Assembly (NCBI GenBank): GCA_030747505.1
Contig: JASLKQ010000007.1
Coordinates: forward strand, 1 to 59,541
Source: Verrucomicrobiota bacterium
GTDB taxonomy: Bacteria; Verrucomicrobiota; Verrucomicrobiia; Limisphaerales; UBA1100
Length of the DNA stretch: 59,541 nt
Reading direction: 5' to 3'
How positions within the stretch are numbered: position 1 is the first letter of the stretch; each line of letters starts with the position of its first letter. This document shows, one piece after another, positions 1 to 7,603 of this stretch. The position numbers and the translations under genes are program-made. Below the pieces are notes generated by a model. That model was given only the letters and a program-made list of their open reading frames with translations. It was not told the origin of the DNA and ran no database searches.

Positions 1-70
1 GGAAGAAATAAACGAGGGCTTCGACCGGCTTCACAAAGGCGAAGTGGCACGACAGGTAATTTTGTTTTAG
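1..70 (+). CDS. Zinc-dependent alcohol dehydrogenase, C-terminal end (partial)
   Basis: The window opens inside a gene read in frame from base 2 to a TAG stop at 68-70. The 22 visible residues include EINEGFDRLHKGEVARQVI, the pattern that ends many medium-chain zinc alcohol dehydrogenases (class III / S-(hydroxymethyl)glutathione dehydrogenase type: IN-x-xF-x-x-hydrophobic-x-x-G-x-x-x-R). The family assignment rests on this tail only. The zinc-binding and NAD-binding domains lie outside the window. The gene converges on the FAH-family gene with 44 bp between stops, and that gap contains a tRNA-like fragment. Confidence 0.6.
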   Translation, partial: EEINEGFDRLHKGEVARQVILF

Positions 71-120
71 GCTCGAACCTGTAACCCTCACCCTGTCGAG
101 GTGACGCTCTATCATTAAAC
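71..120 (-). pseudogene. tRNA-like fragment (decayed tRNA, possibly tRNA-Val)
   Basis: On the minus strand these 50 bases read like the core of a tRNA. There is a D-arm ending TAGAGC, an anticodon stem TCACC/GGTGA closing a 7-base loop TCGACAG (nominal anticodon GAC), then a variable region and a T-arm start ACAGGTTCGAGC. Two features argue that it is dead. Loop position 33 is C instead of the near-invariant T. The T stem has lost its 3' strand (CTAAA instead of CCTGT), and no acceptor stem pairs across the ends. It overlaps the last bases of the FAH-family gene. It is most likely a remnant; an att scar is possible. Confidence 0.4.
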
Positions 121-1038
121 CATCGTGTTCTTTAAGGCCCCAATTCCCTCAATATTGGCCTCAACCTGATCGCCCGCTTTTAAGTGAACACCCTTGGCAT
201 GCCCTACTCCAGCGGCGGTGCCCGTGGAAATAATGTCACCCGGCTCCAAGGTCACAAAGGAAGAGATGAATTCAATCACTGCAGCCACCGGGAAAATCTG
301 CAGGGCCGTACTCGCATCCTGATGCACTTCTCCATTAACGGTCAATTTTAGTGGCAGATTTTGAGGATCAGAAATGGTTGCCGGACTAGCAATACAGGGA
401 CCCACCGGGCAACTGCCATCATGCCATTTGCCATGTTGCCAATCGAAAAACTTGTCACGGTCGCGCTCCTTGCGATTCGGGTTGGGCCGAAAGCCGCGGT
501 CTGAAATATCATTTACTACCGTGTACCCAGCCACATAATCCAACGCCTCGGCTTCACTAACCCTCTTGGCTTTCTTGCCGATCACTACGCCCAGTTCACA
601 TTCCCAGTCGATGTTGTCTGGCGACACAGGCGGGATGGGAATCTCACCTCCATGCCGGTTCAGTGTTGTGGAAGCCGGTTTCATAAAAACGTAAGGATAA
701 GTTTGCGCCCGTTCCACAGCGTTCTCTCCACTCTCCTCAATGTGCTTGGCATAGTTCCCGGCCAAAAGCAGGAGTTTATTAGGCTTGGGAATGGGCGTTA
801 ATATTGAAGCATCCTCCATGGCCAAACCGGCAGCCGCCGATTCATTTCCGGCCAACCACTCGTCCATTTTTTGCGCAGTATCGTGCTGACTGCCATGTGG
901 TAGGAAACTGAGCAGATCATCCGTTGCTTCAAGTGTTTCTCCAGCAGCCTCTGCAGCAACACCCAAGGGAACAACCTGATCATCCAGAAAAAATCCTGCA
1001 GCAGCTTTCCCATTCTGTTCGAACCTACAGAGTCTCAT
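115..1038 (-). CDS. Fumarylacetoacetate hydrolase (FAH) family protein
   Basis: A 307-residue protein of the FAH superfamily: metal-dependent C-C hydrolases, hydratases and decarboxylases of oxo-acids in the breakdown of aromatic compounds and sugar acids. The catalytic domain starts near residue 90. The metal ligands are visible as E146 and E148 in the ECELGVVIG block and D177 in VVNDISD, followed by the family signature LEPGDIISTGTAAGVG at about 265-280. The N-terminal 80 residues are the variable lid region. The substrate cannot be read from the sequence. It is the last gene of a minus-strand set, 4 nt after the esterase-like gene, and probably shares its transcript. Membership of the superfamily is secure; the reaction is open (acylpyruvase, 2-keto-3-deoxy-acid hydrolase or hydratase). 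Confidence 0.9.
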   Translation of the reverse strand: MRLCRFEQNGKAAAGFFLDDQVVPLGVAAEAAGETLEATDDLLSFLPHGSQHDTAQKMDEWLAGNESAAAGLAMEDASILTPIPKPNKLLLLAGNYAKHIEESGENAVERAQTYPYVFMKPASTTLNRHGGEIPIPPVSPDNIDWECELGVVIGKKAKRVSEAEALDYVAGYTVVNDISDRGFRPNPNRKERDRDKFFDWQHGKWHDGSCPVGPCIASPATISDPQNLPLKLTVNGEVHQDASTALQIFPVAAVIEFISSFVTLEPGDIISTGTAAGVGHAKGVHLKAGDQVEANIEGIGALKNTMV

Positions 1039-1042
1039 TAAA

Positions 1043-3058
1043 TTATTTAACTACTTTCGCTCTACTCAATTTCAACAACGCCGGCAGATCACCGTACTTT
1101 ACTGCCCCCGGCAAAAAGTTGGGGTCACGATAAGATTTCAGGTTGGCAAAACGAAACTTTGCCTCCTCAAGAGTCACATTCTTAACTCCATTAACCTGTG
1201 ATAAGGCCGCCAGAGCAACCGGTTCAATACCGCCCTTGGCAATCACCATCACTTCCTGCGGCTTTTCCTCTTCAAACCCACTCACCCAGGAAATCAGGCT
1301 CATCACATCATGCACACGCCGCGCAAAGAGCGTGTGATTGTAGGCAAAGCTGTAGCCGGCAAATTCTCGCGGGTTTTTCACCACACGGGCATTGGCCTGC
1401 GGTTTGCCCTCTGCAAGAAACTCACCCTGCCCGAATAAATCCACCCCAACAACTGAAGTGCCCTCCCCCAGCATTTCCATCACTCCCTTTACCGGCTTGC
1501 CGGTGGTATCAAACATTCCATCCTTTCCTTTCCCATCAAGCCAAACAACCACCCGCCCATTCCATTTTTTAGCCGGGTAAAGCGAAACGACTGGAATCGT
1601 CTCTCCATGTTCCTTAAGGCGCAGGATATCCAGAAACTCGATGTACCCATCCTGCTTGGCTTCATCAACCTTTTCGCGGGCGATGCCCTTAAAATCCGGC
1701 GCCTTGCGCCCAATTAACGCTCCCCATGCCAAGCGTAATTGATCCTCCGTCATATTCTTCACCAGTTTGGTGTCCCGCTTGGCAATCCACTTGGTGAGTT
1801 TACGCTCGTATGCATCGCCTCCTTCGGGCTTGGGATGCTCATCATTCCACACCGCGTGCTCGACATTGCTGAGCAGCTTGAAATCCTGCTCCACAATCGA
1901 CTCCTTGAACCCCCATTTCAGATAACGATTAAACCAGTTATACATGAGCCCCCGGGACACGTAATTATAGTTGTGCTTGAAATGAGTGAGATCGGTGCAA
2001 ATCACATCCTCTTTATTGCCGTACAGGGCATAAAGCTTCTGCAACTCCGGGTAACCGTCGCTCATCATGGCCTTGGTCCAGTCGTCAGCCGCTGTCATCC
2101 CCTGCGGCCTTGGCGCAAAGAGTGCTGCCAGTTCCACGTTTCCGGTTCCCACACGCAATAAACAGCAGCTTTCGCAGGTGCACCCGCCCTGCATGGAGGT
2201 GCTCACCATCCCATTTGGAAAACCGACAATCGGACGAGGATCCAGTGCGCCCAAAAGAATAGTCTGGGTTCCTCCGCCACTCCCTCCAGTTACGGCCATA
2301 CGCTTGGGATCCACGTCGGGCAAGCCGGCTAAAAAATCAAGTGCCCGGATTCCGTTCCAAGTTTGCAGTCCCATGATCGATTGAAGCCGCATTTCTGCCT
2401 GCGCGCTGTAGAGACCCCAGCTTTTCTTCCCTTCCATTTCCGGCCGCTGTTTGGCAAAGCGATGAGCCAATTGATAGGAAAGCTGAACACTATCAGCATA
2501 ACCAATCATATCAAAAAGCAGCACCACATTACCCAAACGCGCCAAGGTGACCGCCCGGGCCACCTTGGGCATGCGACCCGATTCCTTGAATTTTTCCGCA
2601 CCAATCTTTATTTCATCCAGGACCTTGGCTTCACTGTGCATTTGCAAACGACCACCATGACCGTGTGGACAAAGGATCGCAGGCAGCTTGCCCTTTTCCC
2701 TCTCTGGTCGGAACAGGATTCCAGTCACATAAAAACCGGGGACACTCTCGAAATAAACCTTCTGGGCCGTAAATCCAGATCGCTTTACCTTTCCATGAAT
2801 CACTGCATTAAGCGGGGTTCTGGGCGGCATGGGATAAAGGCCAGTGGCCACCTGCACCTGCATCTGCAATTCTGCCTTGCGCTTTTTCCACGCCTCAAGT
2901 GTCGCCGGAACCTTGAAGGGAAAATGACCGTTCAAGTCCTTCAGCGGCTTTAACCGCGTGTCATCAGGCAACTTGCCTTTAGGAAAAACCCGGGGAGATT
3001 CCGCAGCGCAAACCAAGACGCCGGCCATTAGAGCGAAAGAGAAAAAAAGTCGTTTCAT
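1043..3058 (-). CDS. Secreted alpha/beta hydrolase, acetylxylan-esterase-like
   Basis: A 671-residue exported protein. Residues 1-19 form a Sec signal peptide (KR, hydrophobic stretch FFSFALMAGVLVC, then AAES). The first half is an alpha/beta-hydrolase domain resembling the acetylxylan esterase/dienelactone hydrolase group: the oxyanion region CPHGHGG near 130-136 and the nucleophile elbow GGSGGG at 258-263 with Ser260. A His-rich DLTHFKHNYNYV stretch follows near residue 360. The second half is a less conserved hydrolase-like region common in Planctomycetes and Verrucomicrobia proteins of this size. The role is probably removal of ester groups from polysaccharide outside the cytoplasm; the substrate is unknown. 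It sits between the isochorismatase-like and FAH-family genes on the same strand. Confidence 0.8.
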   Translation of the reverse strand: MKRLFFSFALMAGVLVCAAESPRVFPKGKLPDDTRLKPLKDLNGHFPFKVPATLEAWKKRKAELQMQVQVATGLYPMPPRTPLNAVIHGKVKRSGFTAQKVYFESVPGFYVTGILFRPEREKGKLPAILCPHGHGGRLQMHSEAKVLDEIKIGAEKFKESGRMPKVARAVTLARLGNVVLLFDMIGYADSVQLSYQLAHRFAKQRPEMEGKKSWGLYSAQAEMRLQSIMGLQTWNGIRALDFLAGLPDVDPKRMAVTGGSGGGTQTILLGALDPRPIVGFPNGMVSTSMQGGCTCESCCLLRVGTGNVELAALFAPRPQGMTAADDWTKAMMSDGYPELQKLYALYGNKEDVICTDLTHFKHNYNYVSRGLMYNWFNRYLKWGFKESIVEQDFKLLSNVEHAVWNDEHPKPEGGDAYERKLTKWIAKRDTKLVKNMTEDQLRLAWGALIGRKAPDFKGIAREKVDEAKQDGYIEFLDILRLKEHGETIPVVSLYPAKKWNGRVVVWLDGKGKDGMFDTTGKPVKGVMEMLGEGTSVVGVDLFGQGEFLAEGKPQANARVVKNPREFAGYSFAYNHTLFARRVHDVMSLISWVSGFEEEKPQEVMVIAKGGIEPVALAALSQVNGVKNVTLEEAKFRFANLKSYRDPNFLPGAVKYGDLPALLKLSRAKVVK

Positions 3059-3231
3059 AAGCCTAAGGATATGGCCGAAACGTTAGCAGTTGAGCCCCTG
3101 ATGGCAAGGGCCGCTTCAAGGCTAAATCACCGCCTCACACGTCAACACCCCACTACTGTGGGGATCAATGACTGTGCGGCAATCAATCCCAACGGGAACC
3201 CCTTCGGCAACCTGAACTGCTTGTCGCTTTT

Positions 3232-3915
3232 CTACCCAATTTCTAATAGCACTTCAGCCGTCAGCTTTAACCGGGCAAATTTGGGCTGCCAAATTTTAAG
3301 GCAGGCATCATGCAACTCAGGCCACGGCGATGCACAACCGTCAGTAATGGCGGTCACCCGATAGTTGCGCTGAGTTGCAGCGATCAAGGTGGAATTCACA
3401 CATACATCAGTCGTGATCCCGGTGACAAACAAATGTGAAATATTCTGGCTGCGCAGAGCCAAATCCAGTGGCGTGCCATAAAACTTATCATAGGCATGGC
3501 CACGAATGATGAGTTCCTCCGGTCGCGGCTGCAAAGAAGGTATTGTATCTGCCGACTCCACCCCCTTGCCGGCGTTGTGACCAATGAGGCAGTTGCTGGA
3601 TTTATTGCCAAAACCTGGCTTACCCTCTGACTCAAGATGCTCAATACCAAAGGGGTCCCCTCGTAAGCACGGCACGTTATCGGCATAAACAAACTCGGTA
3701 AAAACCACGGTCGCGTCTCTTTTACGAAATGCATCGATTAGACTGGTAAGATTGGGAATGATATCCCGCGCAGCCGCCACCTCCAGTGAAGCGCCCTCAT
3801 CGACAAACCCGTGCTGCATATCAATAATTAGCAATGCCGTTTTACCGTCAACATAGCGGTGAGTATCGTCTATCACTTTGAGTTTAGCCTCCATTATGGC
3901 ATCGTGATCGCTCAT
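3232..3915 (-). CDS. Isochorismatase-family cysteine hydrolase
   Basis: A cysteine hydrolase of the isochorismatase/nicotinamidase fold. With the start at 3915 (MSDHDAI) it is 227 residues. An upstream in-frame ATG at 3945 would add 10 residues but runs into the divergent gene's leader. The catalytic triad is visible: Asp32 in LLIIDMQHGF, Lys144 in HAYDKFYGT and Cys172 in TGITTDVCVNST. The GITTDVCV block is diagnostic. Relatives include peroxyureidoacrylate/ureidoacrylate amidohydrolase and N-carbamoylsarcosine amidase, so the substrate is probably a small amide or carbamoyl compound. It is divergent from the Tat-signal isomerase and first in a minus-strand set, separated from the esterase-like gene by 173 bp that hold only a weak CCCAC/GTGGG hairpin. 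Confidence 0.85.
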   Translation of the reverse strand: MSDHDAIMEAKLKVIDDTHRYVDGKTALLIIDMQHGFVDEGASLEVAAARDIIPNLTSLIDAFRKRDATVVFTEFVYADNVPCLRGDPFGIEHLESEGKPGFGNKSSNCLIGHNAGKGVESADTIPSLQPRPEELIIRGHAYDKFYGTPLDLALRSQNISHLFVTGITTDVCVNSTLIAATQRNYRVTAITDGCASPWPELHDACLKIWQPKFARLKLTAEVLLEIG

Positions 3916-4021
3916 GGAGACAAAGTTTACGGACTCAACTCTCATGAGAAAGACAAAAAAGGCGTTTTGTTCTGGCGAAACGAACCAATTGCAGATTGAA
4001 TTGGCTCACACGATTTATCCC

Positions 4022-4945
4022 ATGAAAAACCAAACTCTCTCTCGACGTAACCTCATGAAACTGGCCGGCGGAGCGGCTGTCACCGCCGCCCTGTCCACAC
4101 AAGCAGCCAACGCCAAAAGAGGCGTTACAAAAGGCAGAATCAATCAGTCAATTGTGCACTGGTGCTGGGGTGAGCGAGGCTGGGAAGTGGAAGACACCGC
4201 CAAAGCAGCCAAAGAACTGGGATGCAAAAGCGTAGAGCTCATTACCCCAGAACACTGGCCAATCCTCAAGAAACATGGACTTACCTGTGCCATTGCACCC
4301 AACGGCGTTGAAGGCCCTCCTTTCATGCGGGGCCTCAATAACCCCGACTACCATGAGATGGTAATCAAGGCCACCAAGGAGACAATTAACGCCTGTGCCA
4401 AATTCGGCGTTAAGAACGTCATTGCATTCAATGGTTACAAATGGAAAAAGGCGGAAGACCCCAAGAGCGGTGAAATCACTCTTGAGGCAGGCGCCAAGAA
4501 CTGCGTAAAAGCCTTGAAAAAGATTATCAGCCATGCTGAGAAAAAGGGTGTGAATATCTGCATTGAACACCTCAATACCCGGGATGATTCCCATCCCATG
4601 AAAGGCCACCCGGGCTATCAGGGTGACAAGGTCGATTATGTAGCCAACATCATTCGTGCAGTAGACTCACCTAACATGAAGATGCTTTTTGATATCTACC
4701 ACGTGCAGATCATGGATGGAGACGTGATTCGTCGCATCGAGGAGAATAAGGACATCATCGGCCACATTCACACCGCGGGCAACCCGGGCCGCAAGGAGCT
4801 CGATGACACCCAGGAGATCAACTACCCTCCCATTATGCGCAAGCTATTGGACATCGGCTACAAAGGCCACGTGGGACAAGAGTTCATCCCCACTGGAGAT
4901 CCCATGAAGGGCCTGATTGAGGCGGTCGAACTTTGTGACGTTTAA
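4022..4945 (+). CDS. Hydroxypyruvate-isomerase-like TIM-barrel protein with Tat signal
   Basis: A 307-residue protein of the xylose-isomerase-like TIM-barrel superfamily. The C-terminal half matches hydroxypyruvate isomerase closely: IEHLNTRDD, MLFDIYHVQIMDGD, IGHIHTAGNPGRKE, EINYPPIM and GYKGHVGQEF. The metal ligands are expected from the Glu, Asp, His and Glu in these blocks. The start at 4022 is preferred because it gives a clean twin-arginine signal, SRRNLMKLAGG, followed by a hydrophobic segment and TQAANA. A longer frame from 3914 would bury this signal. Cytoplasmic Hyi proteins lack such a leader, so this copy is probably folded and then exported by Tat, as is common for sugar isomerase/epimerase paralogs in PVC bacteria. 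An intrinsic terminator follows 19 bp after the stop. Confidence 0.85.
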   Translation: MKNQTLSRRNLMKLAGGAAVTAALSTQAANAKRGVTKGRINQSIVHWCWGERGWEVEDTAKAAKELGCKSVELITPEHWPILKKHGLTCAIAPNGVEGPPFMRGLNNPDYHEMVIKATKETINACAKFGVKNVIAFNGYKWKKAEDPKSGEITLEAGAKNCVKALKKIISHAEKKGVNICIEHLNTRDDSHPMKGHPGYQGDKVDYVANIIRAVDSPNMKMLFDIYHVQIMDGDVIRRIEENKDIIGHIHTAGNPGRKELDDTQEINYPPIMRKLLDIGYKGHVGQEFIPTGDPMKGLIEAVELCDV

Positions 4946-4964
4946 CCTCAGGAGGACCAAGATG

Positions 4965-4991
4965 AAAAAAGCGCCTGCGGGCGCTTTTTTG
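4965..4991 (+). terminator. Intrinsic terminator after the Tat-signal isomerase
   Basis: The stem GCGCC/GGCGC (4971-4975 with 4980-4984) has a four-base loop, six A upstream that can pair with the T tract, and TTTTTT at 4985-4990. This is a textbook rho-independent terminator for the plus-strand gene ending at 4945. Confidence 0.9.
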
Positions 4992-5018
4992 TTGTTCTCC
5001 TAATTAACAAAAAACCAC

Positions 5019-5040
5019 AAAAAAAGACCGCCCGAGCGGT
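5019..5040 (-). terminator. Intrinsic terminator on the minus strand
   Basis: Read on the minus strand, ACCGC-TCGG-GCGGT (5040 to 5027) is followed by C and seven T (5025-5019). It ends a minus-strand transcript. The nearest coding gene on that strand stops 315 bp away at 5355, so it either closes a long 3' UTR or a separate RNA. Confidence 0.75.
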
Positions 5041-5240
5041 ATTCCGAAAAATACTTCCCAGACGGCCAAATTCCGTCCAAACCAATCTAACGATCAATCC
5101 TTCAGGATGCCTCGGGTGGAGGCTTCGAATCAGCAACCCGTCCAAACACTCCCGAGGGAGCCCTTAAACTGGAAGGCGTTCACAAGGAAAACCAACCTAG
5201 GTCAACCAACCCGATCAACGTTATCCGAAGACCCCGTTGA
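5019..5240 (-). ncRNA. Candidate structured RNA in a 409-bp gene-free stretch
   Basis: Bases 4946-5354 hold no credible coding frame. On the minus strand a string of short hairpins precedes the terminator at 5019-5040: CTCC/GGAG near 5150-5161, GCCTC/GAGGC near 5109-5123, ATCCT/AGGAT near 5097-5108, GACGG/CCGTC near 5061-5077 and GTATT/AATAC near 5040-5053. The 10-mer CCGTCCAAAC (plus strand) occurs twice, at 5073-5082 and 5138-5147. I do not recognise a known RNA family: it lacks the RNase P, tmRNA and SRP signatures. The 5' end is a guess, because I see no convincing minus-strand promoter. Confidence 0.3.
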
Positions 5241-5354
5241 CAATCAAAAGCTAACCTCAAAATATCAATATTGAAGTGGAAGTTATTCCTAGGTTTTCAC
5301 AAGATATTCACAACCCCAAGCACACCCATGAATACGTTCAAAACCCAGAAAAGA

Positions 5355-5960
5355 TTATTTTTTTGTATAGGCTGCCAGCCAATCCTGAGCAGTCTTTTCG
5401 GCTGCTGCCTTCTGCTCGGGCTCCACATGCGGTTCCTTGAGCACCGATTGCACCATACGTGGAAGAAAGGCTTTGGCATCCTTGCTGCCCAAGCCTGAGG
5501 CAATGAGATACCATTTGTAAGCAGTTGGGTAATCGCGTTTAGGCAAACCCACTGAGTTGTAATAGAGTTCCGCCAAACCCAGCTGCGATTCCACGTGCCC
5601 CTTCTCGGCCGCCTTGGTATACCATTCCAAGGATTTCTTATAATCCTTAGAGGCCCCCTGACCGTTTCGCAACATCCATGCCACAGTAGCTTCAGAAAGC
5701 ACGTCTCCTTTTTCTGCTGAAGCCAAATATGCCTTGTAAGCCTCGGTATAATCCCGCCCCACTCCCTTCCCAGCATAGTAAAGGTCGGCCAATTCACGTA
5801 ACTTTTCAGCCCCACCCTTAGCGGCTTCAGATTTAACCGCTTCAAAGTTCTTTTTAGCCGCTATCTGAGCTGGGCTTTCTTTCTTTACCGGAGCCGCAGC
5901 CTCAGAATAACCAACGGTAATAATGACAAGACACACCAAAGCAGAGAGAAAAAGTTTCAT
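5355..5960 (-). CDS. Secreted SEL1-repeat protein
   Basis: A 201-residue protein with an N-terminal signal peptide (KLFLSALVCLVIITVGYSEAAA, cut near residue 22). About three SEL1-like repeats follow, recognisable as A-x-LYYAGKGVGRDYTEA, AWMLRNGQGASKDYKKS and LAELYYNSVGLPKRDYPTA, each ending in a WY or AY helix. SEL1 repeats are TPR-related solenoids that hold protein partners. No catalytic domain is present. It is probably periplasmic or outer-membrane associated. It lies 39 nt downstream of the YwqK-repeat gene on the same strand and may be co-transcribed. The specific partner cannot be inferred. Confidence 0.85.
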   Translation of the reverse strand: MKLFLSALVCLVIITVGYSEAAAPVKKESPAQIAAKKNFEAVKSEAAKGGAEKLRELADLYYAGKGVGRDYTEAYKAYLASAEKGDVLSEATVAWMLRNGQGASKDYKKSLEWYTKAAEKGHVESQLGLAELYYNSVGLPKRDYPTAYKWYLIASGLGSKDAKAFLPRMVQSVLKEPHVEPEQKAAAEKTAQDWLAAYTKK

Positions 5961-5999
5961 ATCAATTGGATTTAATCGGCCCGATAATATTCAAAGTAA

Positions 6000-6572
6000 T
6001 TAACTCTTTGGCGTCCCATCAGACTTCCAGTTTTTCAGCTCCTTTTGTTCGCCTTTTTGGTTCCATTCCAAGCGTTTGAGTTCCTTGCCACCTTTAAATA
6101 CCCTCTCGCTACGCTTACTGGCATCTTCAAACCAAGTGGTATAGGTTCCATCAAGCACCTCATCCACAAAATGGGCCTCAGAACGAATCTGACCGCTTTC
6201 ATAATATACTGCATGTCTCCCATCGCGCTTGCCATCGGTATAGCAAACATCGATTTGCAACTGGCCACCCTCATACCAGACCAAATGAGGCCCGTGACGT
6301 TCTCCATGGCGAAAGGTCACCAATGAATTTTTATTGCCACTTTCAAACCACCAAGTCTCTTCCCCATGGGCTCGCCCATCATGAAACTCACCTTCCAGGG
6401 AAGGATTGCCATTTTCATATAATTCCACGGCCTTTCCAGTGTATGGATCTTCGTTCTCTTTGAGATAACAAAGTGAGCCTTCCTGATAGGAATCAAATTT
6501 CTCGCCTTGCTTGTTACGCCATTCCAGTGCGGCATACTTGACCGGCCGGCCTGTGGTAGTTTCTGTGGTCAT
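6000..6572 (-). CDS. YwqK/MORN-repeat protein
   Basis: A 190-residue protein built from about five copies of a 23-25 residue beta-hairpin repeat of the MORN/YwqK type: YENGNPSLEGEFHDGRAHGE, FESGNKNSLVTFRHGERHG, YEGGQLQIDVCYTDGKRDG, YESGQIRSEAHFVDEVLDG and FEDASKRSERVFKGGKE. It has no signal peptide or membrane segment, so it is probably cytoplasmic. Databases often label this family antitoxin after one member of a B. subtilis locus, but no toxin gene lies next to it, so that label should not be carried over. It is followed by the SEL1 gene on the same strand and is divergent from the 2-hydroxyacid dehydrogenase. A second protein with similar repeats lies at 32.4 kb. Confidence 0.8.
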   Translation of the reverse strand: MTTETTTGRPVKYAALEWRNKQGEKFDSYQEGSLCYLKENEDPYTGKAVELYENGNPSLEGEFHDGRAHGEETWWFESGNKNSLVTFRHGERHGPHLVWYEGGQLQIDVCYTDGKRDGRHAVYYESGQIRSEAHFVDEVLDGTYTTWFEDASKRSERVFKGGKELKRLEWNQKGEQKELKNWKSDGTPKS

Positions 6573-6603
6573 CTGGTCGTAAAATTAGCCTAACGAGCGA
6601 GAA

Positions 6604-6640
6604 TTGACAACCCGCACTTCAGCCCGCCAAATTACCCCCT
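6604..6640 (+). promoter_or_regulatory. Candidate promoter with TTGACA close to the start codon
   Basis: A perfect TTGACA lies at 6604-6609. A weak -10 candidate CCAAAT lies at 6627-6632 (spacer 17). Transcription would begin within a few bases of the GTG start at 6641, giving a leaderless or nearly leaderless message. No Shine-Dalgarno sequence is visible. Confidence 0.35.
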
Positions 6641-7603
6641 GTGGATGCTCTAAAACCCAGGATCGTGGTGCTTGACGGCCATACCCTGAACCCAGGAGAC
6701 CTCAACTGGGACACAGTCGGTGAAATGGGTGAACTCACTGTGCACGATCGTACGACACCTGAACAGGTAGCCGAACGCGCCGCAGAGGCTGAAATTGTCT
6801 TCACCAACAAGGCGCTACTACCCGCTAAAACAATTAATGCATTACCACACCTTCGTTTCATCGGCGTGCTGGCCACCGGCTACAATGTGGTGGACATTGC
6901 CGCAGCCCGTGCGAGAGATATTCCCGTCACCAATATCCCCGGCTATGGAACTGAATCAGTCGCACAGATGACCTTTGCACTCATTCTTGAATTAACCCAA
7001 CAACCGGCACTACATGATGTCAGCGTTCAAGCCGGCGACTGGACCGCGTGCCCTGATTTTTGTTACTGGAAAAAACCGCTAGTGGAACTGGGTGGCCTCA
7101 CGTTGGGGTTGGTGGGTTATGGTGCTATTGGTCAAGCTGTAGCGCGACTGGGCCGAGCCTTTGGCATGAAGATTCTCGTACACACACGAACTGTCCGGGA
7201 TGAACCGGACACGGAATTTGTCGATTGCCAAACAGTTTTTATTGAATCGGATGTGGTGAGCCTGCATTGCCCGCTTACTGATGAAAACCAAGGCTTTGTT
7301 AATGCGAAGCTTTTGGGCCAAATGAAACCGACTGCTTTTTTAGTCAATACCGCCCGAGGCCCACTGATGGATGAGGAAGCCCTAGCAAAAGCGCTCAATG
7401 AAGAACAAATTGCCGGGGCAGCTACTGATGTCCTTTCAGTGGAACCACCGCCTGCAGATAATCCACTTTTGGAAGCAAAGAACCTTATTATCACTCCGCA
7501 CATTGGCTGGGCCACGCGCGCGGCAAGAGAGAGGTTGATGAATATTGCGGCGAACAACCTGCGCGCATTCCTCAATGGCAAACCGCAGAATGTCGTGAAT
7601 TAA
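6641..7603 (+). CDS. D-2-hydroxyacid dehydrogenase (glycerate dehydrogenase/hydroxypyruvate reductase type)
   Basis: A 320-residue NAD(P)-dependent D-2-hydroxyacid dehydrogenase. The substrate-binding lobe shows LATGYNVVDIAAA and NIPGYGTESVAQM. The Rossmann glycine motif is GLVGYGAIGQAVA near residue 155. The catalytic residues are visible as Arg in NTARGPLMDE, Glu in DVLSVEPPP and His in TPHIGWAT. The overall pattern is closest to glycerate dehydrogenase/hydroxypyruvate reductase, which reduces hydroxypyruvate to D-glycerate. This would pair with the hydroxypyruvate-isomerase-like gene 1.7 kb away, although that one appears exported. The start is a GTG. The stop overlaps that of the convergent M14-type gene by four bases (TTAA). 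Confidence 0.9.
   Translation: MDALKPRIVVLDGHTLNPGDLNWDTVGEMGELTVHDRTTPEQVAERAAEAEIVFTNKALLPAKTINALPHLRFIGVLATGYNVVDIAAARARDIPVTNIPGYGTESVAQMTFALILELTQQPALHDVSVQAGDWTACPDFCYWKKPLVELGGLTLGLVGYGAIGQAVARLGRAFGMKILVHTRTVRDEPDTEFVDCQTVFIESDVVSLHCPLTDENQGFVNAKLLGQMKPTAFLVNTARGPLMDEEALAKALNEEQIAGAATDVLSVEPPPADNPLLEAKNLIITPHIGWATRAARERLMNIAANNLRAFLNGKPQNVVN

Noticed and set aside
3914-4021. 36-residue N-terminal extension of the Tat-signal isomerase
   Set aside because: It would place the twin-arginine motif internally. The ATG at 4022 gives a normal signal peptide.
4948-5145. Minus-strand reading frame of 65 codons in the gene-free stretch
   Set aside because: It spans both terminators and the hairpins and has no family resemblance.
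5110-5150. Minus-strand bases GATTCGAAGCCTCCACC resemble the 3' end of tmRNA (ssrA)
   Set aside because: The T-arm does not fold, and there is no tmRNA 5' end or tag reading frame upstream. The likeness is limited to about 17 bases.
6000-6572. Toxin-antitoxin system suggested by the YwqK antitoxin label
   Set aside because: The protein is only a MORN-like repeat protein and no toxin gene is adjacent; the neighbours are SEL1 and dehydrogenase genes.
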